64,000 bases of DNA from Permianibacter aggregans (GTDB taxonomy: Bacteria; Pseudomonadota; Gammaproteobacteria; Enterobacterales; Permianibacteraceae). The stretch spans positions 4,154,001 through 4,218,000 of the forward strand of contig NZ_CP037953.1 in assembly GCF_009756665.1 (NCBI RefSeq), in the 5' to 3' direction. Below are positions 46,271 to 56,989 of this stretch, piece by piece (within the stretch, counting starts at the first letter, position 1; every line of letters begins with the position of its first letter). A model generated the notes under the pieces. The model saw nothing but the letters and a program-made list of their open reading frames with translations. It did not search any database and had not been told where the DNA came from. A program made the position numbers and the translations under genes.

Positions 46271-46341
46271 GTTACGTCTCTCGATAATTTGAGCTTAGAA
46301 GTATTGATTGAATGCTGTCGCCACCGCGGCAGTGGAAAACA

Positions 46342-46371
46342 AAAAAGGCATGTCAGTTGACATGCCTTTTT
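46342..46371. terminator. Bidirectional intrinsic terminator
   Basis: AAAAAGGCATGTC-AGTT-GACATGCCTTTTT: a 13-bp perfect stem with A and T runs on both sides, between the convergent propeller gene and scoB. Confidence 0.93.
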
Positions 46372-46391
46372 CAATTCAACGTTCAGCGGCG

Positions 46392-47051
46392 TTAGGGAAA
46401 AACCATTTCAGGAACATTTGCAGGCACCACCAGATCACCAGCAGTCAGCGACTTGATTTGCTCGACGGTGACGCCCGGCGCTCGCTCCAGCAAGTGGAAC
46501 TGGCCGTTAATGATTTCCAGGTAAGCCAAATCGGTGACGACTTTCTTGATGCAGCCAACACCGGTCAATGGCAGCGTGCATTCTTTCAGCAGTTTCGAGT
46601 TGCCGTGCTTATCAGCATGAGTCATCGTTACAACGATGTTCTCAGCGCCAGCGACCAAATCCATCGCACCGCCCATGCCTTTGACCAGTTTGCCCGGCAC
46701 CATCCACGAAGCGATGTTGCCATTCTGATCAACTTCAAAAGCGCCGAGCACGGTCAAGTCGACATGTCCGCCGCGAATCATCGCGAAGCTTTCGGCTGAG
46801 CTGAAAAACGCCGCGCCAGTCACCGCTGTAACCGTTTGTTTGCCGGCATTGATCAAATCCGGATCGATATTCTCCTCGGTCGGAAATGGGCCCATACCGA
46901 GCAAACCATTTTCCGATTGCAGCATCACCTGCATGCCTTTTGGAATGTAGTTGGCGACCAGGGTAGGTATGCCGATGCCGAGGTTGACGTAATAGCCGTC
47001 GCGCAATTCTTTGGCGACGCGCATGGCGATTTGTTCACGAGTCAAGGCCAT
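46392..47051 (-). CDS. scoB: 3-oxoacid CoA-transferase subunit B
   Basis: The B subunit of succinyl-CoA:acetoacetate CoA-transferase, 219 residues, cytosolic. The catalytic Glu lies in QSENGLLGMG (~residue 46), and the glycine loop is in TAVTGAAFFSSAESFAMIRGGH. With ScoA it activates acetoacetate to acetoacetyl-CoA using succinyl-CoA. It receives acetoacetate from HMG-CoA lyase (same operon) and from 3-hydroxybutyrate dehydrogenase. The last gene of the liu cluster, closed by the terminator at 46342. A diverged copy of its 3' end lies 3.4 kb away at 42948. Confidence 0.94.
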   Translation of the reverse strand: MALTREQIAMRVAKELRDGYYVNLGIGIPTLVANYIPKGMQVMLQSENGLLGMGPFPTEENIDPDLINAGKQTVTAVTGAAFFSSAESFAMIRGGHVDLTVLGAFEVDQNGNIASWMVPGKLVKGMGGAMDLVAGAENIVVTMTHADKHGNSKLLKECTLPLTGVGCIKKVVTDLAYLEIINGQFHLLERAPGVTVEQIKSLTAGDLVVPANVPEMVFP

Positions 47052-47062
47052 GTTCGTTCTCC

Positions 47063-47761
47063 TTATTTGCTGACGGTGCGTTGTTCGATACGTTTCTCGA
47101 ACGTACCTTTGATTACGCGGTGAACGAAGATGCCAGGGGTGTGAATATGGTTAGGGTCCAACTCACCCGGCTCAACAATTTCTTCGACTTCGACAACAGT
47201 GATTTTGCCAGCTGTCGCCATCATCGGGTTAAAGTTCATCGCCGTTTTGCGGAAGACCAGGTTACCGAAACGGTCTGCCTTCCAGGCGCGAATCAGCGAA
47301 AAATCGGCGGTCAATGATGGTTCCAGCACATAGTGGCGGCCATTGATTTCGCGTGTTTCTTTGCCGTCGGCCACCTTGGTGCCATAACCGGTCGCGGTGA
47401 AGAACGCTGGAATGCCAGCGCCGCCGGCGCGGATTTTTTCTGCCAAGGTACCTTGCGGTGTCAGAATCACTTCCATTTCGCCGGACAGCAGCAGCTTTTC
47501 AAACAGCGCGTTCTCGCCAACGTAGGAAGCAATCATCGTTTTGATCTGGCGCTTTTCCAGCCAGTAACCGAGACCAAAACCATCAACGCCAGCGTTATTG
47601 GAAATGACTGTGAGGCCCTTGTTGCCCATTTCATAGACTTTTTTGATCAGGCCTTCCGGAATACCACACAAACCGAAACCACCGACCATCACGGTCATAT
47701 TGTCCTTGAAGCCCGCGAGCGCTTCGTCGTAGGTGCTGACCACCTTATCAAAGCCAGACAT
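47063..47761 (-). CDS. scoA: 3-oxoacid CoA-transferase subunit A
   Basis: 232 residues, with the CoA-binding [13 protein letters not shown] near residue 25 and [36 protein letters not shown]. It pairs with ScoB, whose start is 11 bases downstream. ATG 47761 has AAGGAG five bases before it, so the GTG two codons upstream is rejected. A 104-bp gap separates it from the HMG-CoA lyase gene; it contains the inverted pair TTGTAAT/ATTACAA but no classical terminator, so an extra promoter for scoAB is possible. Confidence 0.94.
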   Translation of the reverse strand: MSGFDKVVSTYDEALAGFKDNMTVMVGGFGLCGIPEGLIKKVYEMGNKGLTVISNNAGVDGFGLGYWLEKRQIKTMIASYVGENALFEKLLLSGEMEVILTPQGTLAEKIRAGGAGIPAFFTATGYGTKVADGKETREINGRHYVLEPSLTADFSLIRAWKADRFGNLVFRKTAMNFNPMMATAGKITVVEVEEIVEPGELDPNHIHTPGIFVHRVIKGTFEKRIEQRTVSK

Positions 47762-47865
47762 TGCCACTCCTTTAGAGGGTTTGGAGAGTTGATCGGCGCA
47801 TTGTAATCGGGCGCCGGATTTCTAACATTACAACTTTTGCATTAACTCGTTCAGCTGAAACGGGT

Positions 47866-48774
47866 TCAGCGGCGTTTGGCCAGCATAGCCTTAGCCGCTT
47901 TCGATACCGGTTCGCGACCAAGCTGGGCCGAAATAAACGCGCTGACATCCAGCAGTCGTTCGATATCGATACCGGTTTCAATGCCAAGACCGTTCAGCAT
48001 ATAGACGACATCTTCGGTCGCGACATTACCAGAAGCGCCTTTGGCGTAAGGGCAGCCACCGAGGCCGGCTATCGAACTGTCGACCACCGCGACACCGGCT
48101 TGCAGGCAGGCAAAAATATTCGCCAAGGCCTGGCCGTAGGTGTCATGAAAATGCACGGCCAGCTGCGTCATTGGCACCTGCTTGGCGACGGTTTCCAGCA
48201 TCGTGCGTGCTTTGCCCGGTGTGCCGACGCCAATGGTGTCACCGAGGCTGATTTCATAGCAGCCCATATCGAGCAGCGTTTTCGCCACTTCTGCTACTTT
48301 GCCGACGGCGATCTCGCCTTCGTACGGACAGCCGAGTACACAGGACACATAGCCACGTACACGAACATTATTGGCTTTGGCCGCTTCCATGACCGGCGCA
48401 AAACGCTCCAGACTTTCCTTGATCGAACAATTGATGTTTTTTTGCGAAAAACTTTCCGACGCGGCACCAAAAACGGCGACTTCATCAGCGCCGGCTGCCA
48501 GCGCTGCCTCAAAACCTTTCAGGTTTGGTGTCAGCACTGGATAGCGCACACCGGACTTGCGCTGAATTTTCGCCATGACCTCGACGTTGTCCGCCATTTG
48601 TGGTACCCATTTCGGCGACACAAAGCTGGTGGCTTCAACGACTGGCAGGCCGGCCTCAGCGAGGCGCTGAATCAGTTCCACTTTGACCTCGGTCGAGACA
48701 ATGGTTTTTTCATTCTGCAAACCATCGCGCGGGCCGACATCAACGATTTTTACTTTCTGCGGTAAAGCCATCAT
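47866..48774 (-). CDS. liuE: Hydroxymethylglutaryl-CoA lyase
   Basis: Splits HMG-CoA into acetyl-CoA and acetoacetate, the last leucine-specific step. 302 residues, a TIM barrel. [12 protein letters not shown] (metal and catalytic Arg/Asp) is at residues ~11-22, [10 protein letters not shown] carries the metal-binding His pair, and the family signature [17 protein letters not shown] has the active-site Cys. Two tandem ATG codons start the frame; AGGGTG precedes them. It follows liuD by 14 bp. Confidence 0.95.
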   Translation of the reverse strand: MMALPQKVKIVDVGPRDGLQNEKTIVSTEVKVELIQRLAEAGLPVVEATSFVSPKWVPQMADNVEVMAKIQRKSGVRYPVLTPNLKGFEAALAAGADEVAVFGAASESFSQKNINCSIKESLERFAPVMEAAKANNVRVRGYVSCVLGCPYEGEIAVGKVAEVAKTLLDMGCYEISLGDTIGVGTPGKARTMLETVAKQVPMTQLAVHFHDTYGQALANIFACLQAGVAVVDSSIAGLGGCPYAKGASGNVATEDVVYMLNGLGIETGIDIERLLDVSAFISAQLGREPVSKAAKAMLAKRR

Positions 48775-48788
48775 TCACCCTATAGCGT

Positions 48789-50780
48789 TTACTTTTCGAA
48801 ACGAACGAGTTCAACACCATCCTGGACCATGTCGCCGGGTGCGAACATCACTTCAGCGACGCGGCCATCGGCCGGGGCACGAATCGTGTGTTCCATTTTC
48901 ATCGCTTCCAGCACCAACAACGCCTGGCCTTGTTTGACTTCATCACCGGCTTTGACTTTGACGTCGATCACCGAGCCGGGCATCGGTGCGGTCAAGCGAC
49001 CTGCGCCGGAGCCACCCATGCCTTCGAGGTTCAGCGTTTTCAGTTGCAGTACACGTGACCAACCATGACCAATCAGTGTCAGCATCTTGTCACGCTGCAC
49101 GACGCGCACTTGCTGACGCTTGCCATTGATGTTGATGGCCAGTAGATCATCGCTGGTCAGTTCGCCGGTAGCGCGGCATTCACCGGTCGGCAATTCCAGA
49201 ACGACACCATGCGGACGGAAATGCACCAGACACGGATATTCCTTTTCATCGGCAATAAACGTGAATTGATGATGATTATCTTCGTTCATGCGCCAGCCGG
49301 TGACATCGGCCCAGGGGCTATAGCAATCAGCGTTTTTGCTGGCCTGCGATTTCGCATCTCGCATGCGGTCAGCCATCAGGAACAACGCGGCAATCGCCAG
49401 TTGTTCATCACTGACATCCGGCTTCGGCGGGAACAGGGCTTGTTCATGCTTCTTGATAAAACCGGTGTCGACATTGCCTTTGATGAATTCCGGATGCGAA
49501 GCCAGTGAGTGCAGAAAGCGAATGTTGTGGGTCAGGCCGACAATTTCGTACTCAGCCAATGCCGCGCGCAAACGCGCCAAGGCTTTCTCGCGGCTTTCAT
49601 CCCAAACGATCAGCTTGGCGATCATCGGGTCGTAATGAATCGACACGGTATCGCCTTGTTCGACACCGGTATCAACCCGCACATGCGCGCCGATTTGCGG
49701 CTGACGCAAATGATGCAACGTGCCAGTCGAAGGCAGGAAGTTGTTATCCGGATCTTCGGCATAAATACGCGCTTCAAACGCGTGGCCATTGATGCGCAAT
49801 TGCTCCTGCTTCAACGGCAGATGTTCGCCAGCGGCCACGCGCAGTTGCCACTCAACCAGATCCTGTCCGGTGATCATTTCGGTGACCGGATGCTCGACCT
49901 GCAGACGAGTGTTCATTTCCATGAAGTAAAATGAACCGTCTTCATCAAGCAGAAATTCGCAGGTACCGGCGCCAACATAATTGACCGCTTTTGCCGCACG
50001 CACCGCTGCTTCGCCCATCTTCTGGCGAATCTCGGACTTCATCAGCGGGGCAGGGGCTTCTTCGATGATTTTCTGGTGGCGACGCTGCACCGAGCAATCA
50101 CGCTCAAACAGGTATACGGCGTGACCATGCGTGTCGGCGAACACCTGAATTTCGACATGGCGGGGCTTGGTCAGGTATTTTTCCACCAGTACACGTTCGT
50201 CGTTGAACGAGGCTTTTGCTTCGCGCTGACAAGATTTCAGATTCTCCGCGAACTCATCGCTGGAAAACACCTGACGCATGCCTTTGCCGCCACCGCCGGA
50301 AACGGCCTTGATCAATACCGGGTAACCGATATCGTCGGCAGCTTTTTGCAAGGTCGCTAGCGATTGATCATCGCCATGATAGCCCTTGACCAGCGGTACG
50401 CCTGCCGGGCCCATGATTTCCTTGGCGCCGGCTTTCGAACCCATCGCGCGAATGGACGCGGCATGCGGGCCAATGAAGACGATACCGTTCTGTTCGCAGA
50501 GATCGGCGAATTCAGCGTTTTCCGACAGAAATCCGTAGCCGGGATGAATCGCTTGCGCACCGGACTTTTTCGCGATTTCCAGAATCAAATCGCCTTTCAA
50601 ATAACTGTCGCGCGCCGCAGCGCCACCCAGATGCCAGGCCTCATCAGCCATTTTGACGTGCATGGCGTTGGCGTCGGCATCGGAATACACCGCGACACAC
50701 TGGATGCCCATGCGCTGAGCCGTGCGCATGACCCGACAGGCGATTTCGCCACGATTGGCGATCAGAATTTTCTCAAACAT
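48789..50780 (-). CDS. liuD: Methylcrotonyl-CoA carboxylase biotin-containing (alpha) subunit
   Basis: 663 residues. Biotin carboxylase domain (KILIANRGEIACRVMRTAQR; SGGGGKGMR; ERDCSVQRRHQK), a linker/BT domain, and a C-terminal biotinyl domain (GQALLVLEAMKMEHTIRA). With LiuB it carboxylates 3-methylcrotonyl-CoA to 3-methylglutaconyl-CoA. The start is ATG 50780, overlapping the liuC stop by one base (TGATG); the apparent TTG start three bases earlier is discarded. Confidence 0.95.
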   Translation of the reverse strand: MFEKILIANRGEIACRVMRTAQRMGIQCVAVYSDADANAMHVKMADEAWHLGGAAARDSYLKGDLILEIAKKSGAQAIHPGYGFLSENAEFADLCEQNGIVFIGPHAASIRAMGSKAGAKEIMGPAGVPLVKGYHGDDQSLATLQKAADDIGYPVLIKAVSGGGGKGMRQVFSSDEFAENLKSCQREAKASFNDERVLVEKYLTKPRHVEIQVFADTHGHAVYLFERDCSVQRRHQKIIEEAPAPLMKSEIRQKMGEAAVRAAKAVNYVGAGTCEFLLDEDGSFYFMEMNTRLQVEHPVTEMITGQDLVEWQLRVAAGEHLPLKQEQLRINGHAFEARIYAEDPDNNFLPSTGTLHHLRQPQIGAHVRVDTGVEQGDTVSIHYDPMIAKLIVWDESREKALARLRAALAEYEIVGLTHNIRFLHSLASHPEFIKGNVDTGFIKKHEQALFPPKPDVSDEQLAIAALFLMADRMRDAKSQASKNADCYSPWADVTGWRMNEDNHHQFTFIADEKEYPCLVHFRPHGVVLELPTGECRATGELTSDDLLAININGKRQQVRVVQRDKMLTLIGHGWSRVLQLKTLNLEGMGGSGAGRLTAPMPGSVIDVKVKAGDEVKQGQALLVLEAMKMEHTIRAPADGRVAEVMFAPGDMVQDGVELVRFEK

Positions 50781-51589
50781 CAATCTATATCCGTAGCGGG
50801 TTTAACGTTCCAGTTCGGGCTGCGCTTTTCCAGAAATGCACCGATACCTTCTTTGCCTTCTGCCGAGGCACGAATATCGGAAATCTTTTGCGCCGTGTGA
50901 CGAATCAATTCTTCATCAATCACTTTGCCTTCAACTTGTTTGATCAGCTTTTTCGCTTCCAGCACGGCGACGGGGCCATTGCTGAGTATCGTGTCAATCA
51001 AGGTATCGGCCGCTTGTTCGAGTTGCTCGGCATCGAATAACTCATGCACCAAGCCCAAACGCAATGCTGTTTCGGCCGGAAAGCGCTCCGCGGAAACGAA
51101 ATAGCGTTTGGCCGCACGCGCGCCGATGGCTTCGATCACATAAGGCGAAATCACCGCCGGAATCAAACCGAGTTTGACTTCCGATAAACAAAAGCTGGCT
51201 TTATCAGAGGCTAGCGCGATATCGCAGCAGGCAACCAGACCCACACCGCCACCGAATGCGGCGCCTTGCACGACGGCAACCGTCGGCTGACGCATTGAAG
51301 CCAGCGTTTGCATTAACGTCGCCAAACCGAGTGAGTCCTGGTAATTCTGGTTCCAGGAGTAACTGGCCATGCGTTTCATCCAGTTCAAATCGGCGCCGGC
51401 GGAAAAACTTTTTCCGGTCGAACGCAACACGACGACGCGTACGCTTTCATCAGCGTTGAAATTCTGCAACGCAACAGTCATGTCGCGGATTAATGCATCG
51501 TCGAACGCATTGTGCACATCCGGACGATTGAGCGTAATCGTCGCGACGCCGCGTTCATCTTTATTGATTACAATCGCAGTCGTTTCCAT
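50780..51589 (-). CDS. liuC: Methylglutaconyl-CoA hydratase (enoyl-CoA hydratase family)
   Basis: 269 residues of the crotonase fold. FSAGADLNWMKRM (oxyanion hole and CoA pocket, ~61-73) and GAAFGGGVGLVACCDIALAS (~105-125) are the two hallmark loops. The NWM stretch is typical of 3-methylglutaconyl-CoA hydratases. Placed between liuB (3-bp gap) and liuD (overlap), it hydrates methylglutaconyl-CoA to HMG-CoA. Confidence 0.93.
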   Translation of the reverse strand: METTAIVINKDERGVATITLNRPDVHNAFDDALIRDMTVALQNFNADESVRVVVLRSTGKSFSAGADLNWMKRMASYSWNQNYQDSLGLATLMQTLASMRQPTVAVVQGAAFGGGVGLVACCDIALASDKASFCLSEVKLGLIPAVISPYVIEAIGARAAKRYFVSAERFPAETALRLGLVHELFDAEQLEQAADTLIDTILSNGPVAVLEAKKLIKQVEGKVIDEELIRHTAQKISDIRASAEGKEGIGAFLEKRSPNWNVKPATDID

Positions 51590-51592
51590 GGT

Positions 51593-53200
51593 TTACATCC
51601 TGAATACGCCGAATTTGGTTTCTTCAATCGGGGCGTTCATCGCCGCCGACAGGCCCATGCCGAGTACACGACGCGTATCGGCGGGATCGATAATGCCGTC
51701 ATCCCACAAACGCGCACTGGCGTAGTAGGGGTGGCCTTGCTGCTCATATTGTTCGCGAATCGGTTTCTTGAACGCTTCCTGTTCTTCCAGCGGCCAGGTT
51801 TTGCCTTCTTTCTCGAAATTATCGAGTTTGACCTGGGCCAATACGTTGGCCGCCTGCTCACCACCCATAACGGAAATACGCGCATTCGGCCACATCCACA
51901 TAAAGCGTGGGCTGTAAGCGCGACCGCACATGCCGTAGTTACCGGCGCCAAATGAACCACCGATGATCACGGTGAATTTCGGCACATTGGCGCAGGCAAC
52001 TGCCGTCACCATTTTTGCCCCGTTCTTGGCGATACCGCTTTGCTCGTATTTTTTACCGACCATGAAGCCGGTGATGTTCTGCAGGAAAACCAGCGGGATT
52101 TTGCGCTGGGCACAGAGTTCGATGAAATGCGCACCTTTCAGCGCGGATTCCGAGAACAGGATGCCGTTGTTGGCCACGATGCCAACCGGGTAACCGTGAA
52201 TATGCGCAAAACCGCAAACCAGTGTACTGCCGTACAGTGGTTTGAATTCATCGAGTTCCGAGCCGTCAACGACGCGGGCGATGACATCGCGAACATCGAA
52301 TGGCTTACGCAGATCGTTCGGCACCACACCGTAAATTTCTTCCGGTGGGTACAGAGGCTCACGCGGCTCACGAATAGCCAGTGGCATTTGCTTGACGATA
52401 TTCAAATTGGAAACAATTTGCCGCGCCAGTTGCAGTGCATGTTGATCGTTGTGGGCGTAATGATCGGTAACGCCACTCAGTTTGCAATGGGTATCGGCGC
52501 CGCCGAGTTCTTCGGCAGAAACCACTTCACCCGTTGCCGCTTTCACCAGTGGCGGACCGCCAAGGAAAATCGTGCCTTGCTCTTTAACGATAATCGATTC
52601 GTCGGCCATCGCCGGTACATAAGCACCGCCGGCAGTACAGGAGCCCATGACCACCGCGATCTGGGGAATGCCATCGGCTGACATCGTTGCCTGATTAAAG
52701 AAGATGCGGCCGAAATGATCCTTGTCCGGAAATACTTCATCCTGCTGCGGCAGGTTGGCGCCACCGGAATCGACCAAGTAAATGCAGGGCAGGCGATTCT
52801 CGCGAGCGATTTCCTGAGCGCGCAGGTGTTTTTTCACGGTCATCGGAAAATAAGTGCCGCCTTTGACCGTGGCGTCATTGCAGACGATCAAACATTCGCG
52901 ACCGGCAACGCGACCAATACCGGTGATGATGCCGGCTGCCGGCACCGAGGTGCCATACATATCCCAGGCCGCGAATTGCGACAGCTCCAGAAACGGCGAG
53001 CCGATATCGAGTAGCTGGCGAATGCGATCGCGAGGCAGCAATTTGCCGCGCGACAGATGTTTTTCATTGGCCTTGGCGCCACCGCCATCGGCAATGACTT
53101 TCATTTTGGCGCGCAGATCATCTACCAATGCCTGCATGCTTTCGGCATTGGCTTTGAATTCGGCGCTGCGCGCATTGATCGTGGACTGAATTACCGGCAT
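51593..53200 (-). CDS. liuB: Methylcrotonyl-CoA carboxylase carboxyltransferase (beta) subunit
   Basis: 535 residues, a biotin-dependent carboxyltransferase with two crotonase-like halves: [15 protein letters not shown] and [20 protein letters not shown] in the first, [20 protein letters not shown] and [20 protein letters not shown] in the second. This is the standard length for the methylcrotonyl-CoA enzyme. It partners the biotin subunit LiuD. It lies 38 bp after the acyl-CoA dehydrogenase gene. Confidence 0.95.
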   Translation of the reverse strand: MPVIQSTINARSAEFKANAESMQALVDDLRAKMKVIADGGGAKANEKHLSRGKLLPRDRIRQLLDIGSPFLELSQFAAWDMYGTSVPAAGIITGIGRVAGRECLIVCNDATVKGGTYFPMTVKKHLRAQEIARENRLPCIYLVDSGGANLPQQDEVFPDKDHFGRIFFNQATMSADGIPQIAVVMGSCTAGGAYVPAMADESIIVKEQGTIFLGGPPLVKAATGEVVSAEELGGADTHCKLSGVTDHYAHNDQHALQLARQIVSNLNIVKQMPLAIREPREPLYPPEEIYGVVPNDLRKPFDVRDVIARVVDGSELDEFKPLYGSTLVCGFAHIHGYPVGIVANNGILFSESALKGAHFIELCAQRKIPLVFLQNITGFMVGKKYEQSGIAKNGAKMVTAVACANVPKFTVIIGGSFGAGNYGMCGRAYSPRFMWMWPNARISVMGGEQAANVLAQVKLDNFEKEGKTWPLEEQEAFKKPIREQYEQQGHPYYASARLWDDGIIDPADTRRVLGMGLSAAMNAPIEETKFGVFRM

Positions 53201-53238
53201 GGGCTTATCCGTTTTGCTTGTTTAGGGGCTGTTGACAT

Positions 53239-54375
53239 TCAGTGTTGGAACAGTGAGCGGCCAATAACCAGCTTCTGCACTTCTGATGTGCCTTCATAAA
53301 TCTGGCAGACGCGCTGATCGCGGTAATACTTCTCAACCGGAAAATCGGTCAGATAACCGTAACCACCGTGTACCTGAATCGCCGCCGAGCAGGCACGCTC
53401 AACGACCTGACTGCAGAAAAGTTTGGCCATCGATGCTTCTTTCAAACAAGGCTGACCGGCTTCACGCAATGCCGCGGCTTGTAAATACATCAAACGCGCG
53501 GCTTCAATCTCGGTGGCAACCTGCGCCAACGAAAACGATACGGCCTGATGATCAGCCAGCGGTTTGCCAAAGGCTTTGCGTTCTTCGGCGTAACGGACAG
53601 CGGCTTCCAGTGCCGCACGGGCGATACCCACTGCTTGCGCGCCTATGCCAATGCGACCGCCTTCCAGATTCGACAGGGCAATCTTATAGCCTTCGCCTTC
53701 TTTGCCGAGCAGGTTTTCAGCCGGAATACGGCAATTGTCGAAAACAATCTGTGCCGTGTCAGACGCGTGCTGACCGAGTTTTTCTTCGATGCGCGCGACC
53801 TGGTATCCGGGCGTGTCAGTCGGCACGATAAAGGCGCTGATGCCTTTCTTGCCGGCCGAGGGATCGGTGACAGCAAAAACAATGGCAACACCAGCGTTCT
53901 TGCCGGAGGTAATGAATTGCTTGCTGCCGTTCAACACATAATGATCGCCATCTTTGACGGCCTTGGTGCGCAGGTCAGAAGCATCGGAACCGGCATGCGG
54001 TTCGGTCAAACAGAACGCGCCAAGCATTTTCCCGGAGGCAAGCGGCTTCAGGAATTTTTCTTTTTGCGCGTCATTACCGAACGCGTAAATCGGCATGCAG
54101 GCAACCGAGTTGTTGACGGCAACGATGGTCGAACAGGCGGCATCACCGGCCGCGATTTCTTCGATAACCAGCGCCGCAGAAATGTAACCGATATTCGAGC
54201 CGCCCCATTGTTCCGGAATGGTCATGCCGAGAAAACCGAGTTCGCCCAAACCTTGAATGGCGTCTTTCGGAAAGGTTTTGTTTTTGTCCCATTCGTGGGC
54301 AAACGGGGTAATGCGGTTCTGGACGAAATCGCGCGCGGCGTCGCGAATCATGCGTTGTTCTTCAGTTAGCAACAT
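53239..54375 (-). CDS. Acyl-CoA dehydrogenase (short/branched-chain type)
   Basis: A 378-residue FAD enzyme. [19 protein letters not shown] and [13 protein letters not shown] form the FAD site, and [29 protein letters not shown] holds the catalytic Glu in the position of butyryl-/short-branched-chain enzymes. It differs from the isovaleryl-CoA enzyme (LiuA) in this cluster and may oxidise 2-methylbutyryl-, isobutyryl- or butyryl-CoA. A terminator ends only ~16 bp before its ATG, so it must depend on read-through or on a promoter within the thiolase gene. Confidence 0.92.
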   Translation of the reverse strand: MLLTEEQRMIRDAARDFVQNRITPFAHEWDKNKTFPKDAIQGLGELGFLGMTIPEQWGGSNIGYISAALVIEEIAAGDAACSTIVAVNNSVACMPIYAFGNDAQKEKFLKPLASGKMLGAFCLTEPHAGSDASDLRTKAVKDGDHYVLNGSKQFITSGKNAGVAIVFAVTDPSAGKKGISAFIVPTDTPGYQVARIEEKLGQHASDTAQIVFDNCRIPAENLLGKEGEGYKIALSNLEGGRIGIGAQAVGIARAALEAAVRYAEERKAFGKPLADHQAVSFSLAQVATEIEAARLMYLQAAALREAGQPCLKEASMAKLFCSQVVERACSAAIQVHGGYGYLTDFPVEKYYRDQRVCQIYEGTSEVQKLVIGRSLFQH

Positions 54376-54390
54376 GGTTCCATTCCGGAC

Positions 54391-54436
54391 AGAAAAAACA
54401 AAACGCGCGCCAGAACCAAAAGTGCCAGCGCGCGTT
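54391..54436 (-). terminator. Intrinsic terminator between thiolase and acyl-CoA dehydrogenase genes
   Basis: Minus strand: arms AACGCGCGC (54436-54428) and GCGCGCGTT (54410-54402), 17-base loop, then TTGTTTTTT. It starts 10 bases after the thiolase stop and splits the liu cluster. Confidence 0.82.
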
Positions 54437-54445
54437 ATTCAACAT

Positions 54446-55630
54446 TTAGATCAGTTCAATAGCCATTGCTGTCGCTTCGCCGCCACCGATACAGAGGCTG
54501 GCAACGCCACGCTTTTTACCGTGAGTACGTAATGCGCCGATCAAGGTCACGATCAAGCGAGCGCCGGACGCACCAATCGGGTGGCCGAGGGCACAGGCAC
54601 CGCCATGGACGTTGACTTTGTTCTGATCGATCTTCAGATCTTTCATCGCCGCCATCGTGACCACGGCGAAGGCTTCATTGATTTCGTACAGATCAACGTG
54701 AGCATCGCTCCAGCCAGTTTTCTCGAACAGTTTTTCAATCGCACCGACCGGAGCCGTTGTGAATTGCGCCGGTTGACGGGCGTGGCTGGCGTGGCCATGA
54801 ATACGGGCCAATGGAGTCAGGCCGCGTTTTTTCGCTTCGCTTTCGCGCATCAATACCAGCGCGGCGGCGCCGTCGGAAATCGATGAGGAGTTGGCGGCAG
54901 TAACGGTGCCGTCTTTGGCGAATGCTGGTTTCAATGTAGGAATCTTGTCGATTTTGGCGTTGCCCGGTTGTTCGTCGATTTTGACGACGACTTCACCTTT
55001 GCGATCAGCAACGGTGACCGGCTCGACTTCCCAATCAAACGAGCCATCGGCAATGGCCTGTTGCGCGCGCTTGGTTGAGGTAATGGCAAATTCGTCCTGC
55101 TGTTCGCGACTGAAACCATAGGCTTTAGCGGTTTCTTCAGCGAACGTGCCCATCAGACGACCTTTGTCATAGGCGTCTTCGAGCCCGTCGAAGAACATGT
55201 GGTCGAGCACCTGGCCGTGGCCGAGGCGCATGCCGCCACGCGCTTTCGGCAGCAAGTAAGGGGCGTTGCTCATGCTTTCCATGCCGCCGGCAACCAGCAC
55301 ATGATTGCTGCCAGCCAGAATCGCGTCGTGCGCGAACATTACGGCTTTCATGCCCGAGCCGCAGACTTTGGAAATGGTTGTGCAAGGCACGCTTTTCGGA
55401 ATACCGGCGCCAATCGACGCTTGGCGGGCAGGGGCCTGACCCAGGCCGGCGTGCAGCACGCAGCCCATCAATACTTCATCAACTTGTTCGGCGGCCAGAT
55501 TGGCGCGGCTCAACGCCGCTTTGATGGCGTGGGCGCCAAGCTCTGGCGCACTCAGCGCGGAAAGGGAACCCTGAAATCCGCCCATTGGCGTGCGGGCGAC
55601 AGAAACGATGACGATAGGATCTTGCGACAT
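54446..55630 (-). CDS. Acetyl-CoA C-acetyltransferase (thiolase)
   Basis: 394 residues, cytosolic; cleaves acetoacetyl-CoA into two acetyl-CoA (or the reverse). The nucleophile Cys is in [14 protein letters not shown] (~90), NEAFAVVT and [16 protein letters not shown] carry the catalytic His, and the second Cys is in [18 protein letters not shown]. Start ATG 55630; the preceding short extension is not family-like. It completes the route from acetoacetate made by LiuE and HbdH through ScoAB. Confidence 0.95.
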   Translation of the reverse strand: MSQDPIVIVSVARTPMGGFQGSLSALSAPELGAHAIKAALSRANLAAEQVDEVLMGCVLHAGLGQAPARQASIGAGIPKSVPCTTISKVCGSGMKAVMFAHDAILAGSNHVLVAGGMESMSNAPYLLPKARGGMRLGHGQVLDHMFFDGLEDAYDKGRLMGTFAEETAKAYGFSREQQDEFAITSTKRAQQAIADGSFDWEVEPVTVADRKGEVVVKIDEQPGNAKIDKIPTLKPAFAKDGTVTAANSSSISDGAAALVLMRESEAKKRGLTPLARIHGHASHARQPAQFTTAPVGAIEKLFEKTGWSDAHVDLYEINEAFAVVTMAAMKDLKIDQNKVNVHGGACALGHPIGASGARLIVTLIGALRTHGKKRGVASLCIGGGEATAMAIELI

Positions 55631-55737
55631 GGTGACCTCTTCAATTGGCAATGACTGGAAATTGCAATGCTATCCGCTATCCCGCGAACAGGACTTTCGT
55701 TACCACTAAATGAGGAGCGGCGGTACACCGCCCGATT

Positions 55738-55776
55738 GCCTGTTGTGACCGCAACTGTATTGCTATCACAACAGGC
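55738..55776 (-). other. Hairpin between liuA and thiolase genes
   Basis: GCCTGTTGTGA / TCACAACAGGC, an 11-bp perfect stem with a 17-base loop in the 164-bp gap between liuA and the thiolase gene. No T run follows on the minus strand, so an mRNA processing or stability element, or partial termination, is more likely than a full terminator. Confidence 0.5.
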
Positions 55777-55794
55777 CGAAAACAACGACGTAGT

Positions 55795-56955
55795 TTACGC
55801 CGTTTCCTTGAACAACTCGCGGCCGATCAGCATACGGCGAATCTCGCTGGTGCCGGCACCGATTTCATATAACTTCGCGTCACGCAGCAGTCGGCCGGTC
55901 GGGTACTCGTTGATGTAACCGTTACCACCGAGCACCTGAATCGCTTCCAGCGCCATTTTCGTGGCGTTTTCGGCCGAGAACAGAATGGCTGCCGCCGCAT
56001 CTTTGCGCGTGGTTTCGCCCCGGTCACAGGCTTTCGCTACCGCGTAAATATAGGCGCGACTGGCGTTCAGCGTGGTGTACATGTCAGCGACTTTGCCCTG
56101 AATGAACTGAAACTCGCCGATGGCCTGACCGAACTGCTTGCGCTCATGAACATAGGGCAGCACCACGTCCAGACACGCCTGCATGATACCAAGCGGACCG
56201 GCCGACAGCACGGCGCGTTCATAATCAAGGCCGCTCATCAGTACGCGTACGCCTTCGTTCAATTTGCCGAGAATGTTTGCTTCCGGTACTTCGCAATCTT
56301 CGAACACCAACTCGCAGGTGTTCGAACCGCGCATACCAAGCTTGTCAAGCTTTTGCGCGGTGCTGAAACCTTTCATGCCTTTTTCGATAATGAACGCGGT
56401 AATGCCTTTCGGGCCGGCATTGCCATCGGTTTTCGCGTAGACGACCAGCGTGTCGGCATCCGGACCATTGGTGATCCACATCTTGTTGCCGTTAAGCACA
56501 TACGCATCGCCTTTTTTATCGGCTTTCAGGCGCATTGAGACGACATCGGAACCGGCACCTGGCTCAGACATCGCCAGCGCGCCGACGTGCTCACCCGAAC
56601 ACAGTTTCGGCAGGTATTTACGCTTTTGTTCTTCGTTGCCGTTCTTGCGAATTTGATTGACGCAGAGGTTGGAATGGGCGCCGTACGACAGACCAATCGA
56701 TGCTGAAGCGCGGGAAATTTCCTCCATGGCGACTACGTGCTCAAGATAGCCCATGCCTGAGCCGCCGTATTCCTCTTCGACGGTGATGCCGAGTAAACCC
56801 AGCTCGCCAAATTTGCGCCACAGTTGATTGGGGAATTCGTTCTTGTGATCGACTTCAGCGGCAATCGGGGCGATTTCCTTTTCGGCGAATGCACGCACCA
56901 TTTCACGAATCATGTTGGCGGTGTCGCCGAGCGCAAAATCGAGAGAAGGATACAT
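55795..56955 (-). CDS. liuA: Isovaleryl-CoA dehydrogenase
   Basis: The first committed step of leucine breakdown: isovaleryl-CoA to 3-methylcrotonyl-CoA, FAD-dependent. 386 residues. The catalytic Glu lies in [19 protein letters not shown], the isovaleryl-type position, while the usual C-terminal Glu site reads [11 protein letters not shown] with Gly. [17 protein letters not shown] forms the FAD/substrate site. It stands 34 bp downstream of the regulator gene liuR. Confidence 0.96.
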   Translation of the reverse strand: MYPSLDFALGDTANMIREMVRAFAEKEIAPIAAEVDHKNEFPNQLWRKFGELGLLGITVEEEYGGSGMGYLEHVVAMEEISRASASIGLSYGAHSNLCVNQIRKNGNEEQKRKYLPKLCSGEHVGALAMSEPGAGSDVVSMRLKADKKGDAYVLNGNKMWITNGPDADTLVVYAKTDGNAGPKGITAFIIEKGMKGFSTAQKLDKLGMRGSNTCELVFEDCEVPEANILGKLNEGVRVLMSGLDYERAVLSAGPLGIMQACLDVVLPYVHERKQFGQAIGEFQFIQGKVADMYTTLNASRAYIYAVAKACDRGETTRKDAAAAILFSAENATKMALEAIQVLGGNGYINEYPTGRLLRDAKLYEIGAGTSEIRRMLIGRELFKETA

Positions 56956-56989
56956 AACGCGTTGAGCTCCTGGATTGGGGGGTAGGGGA

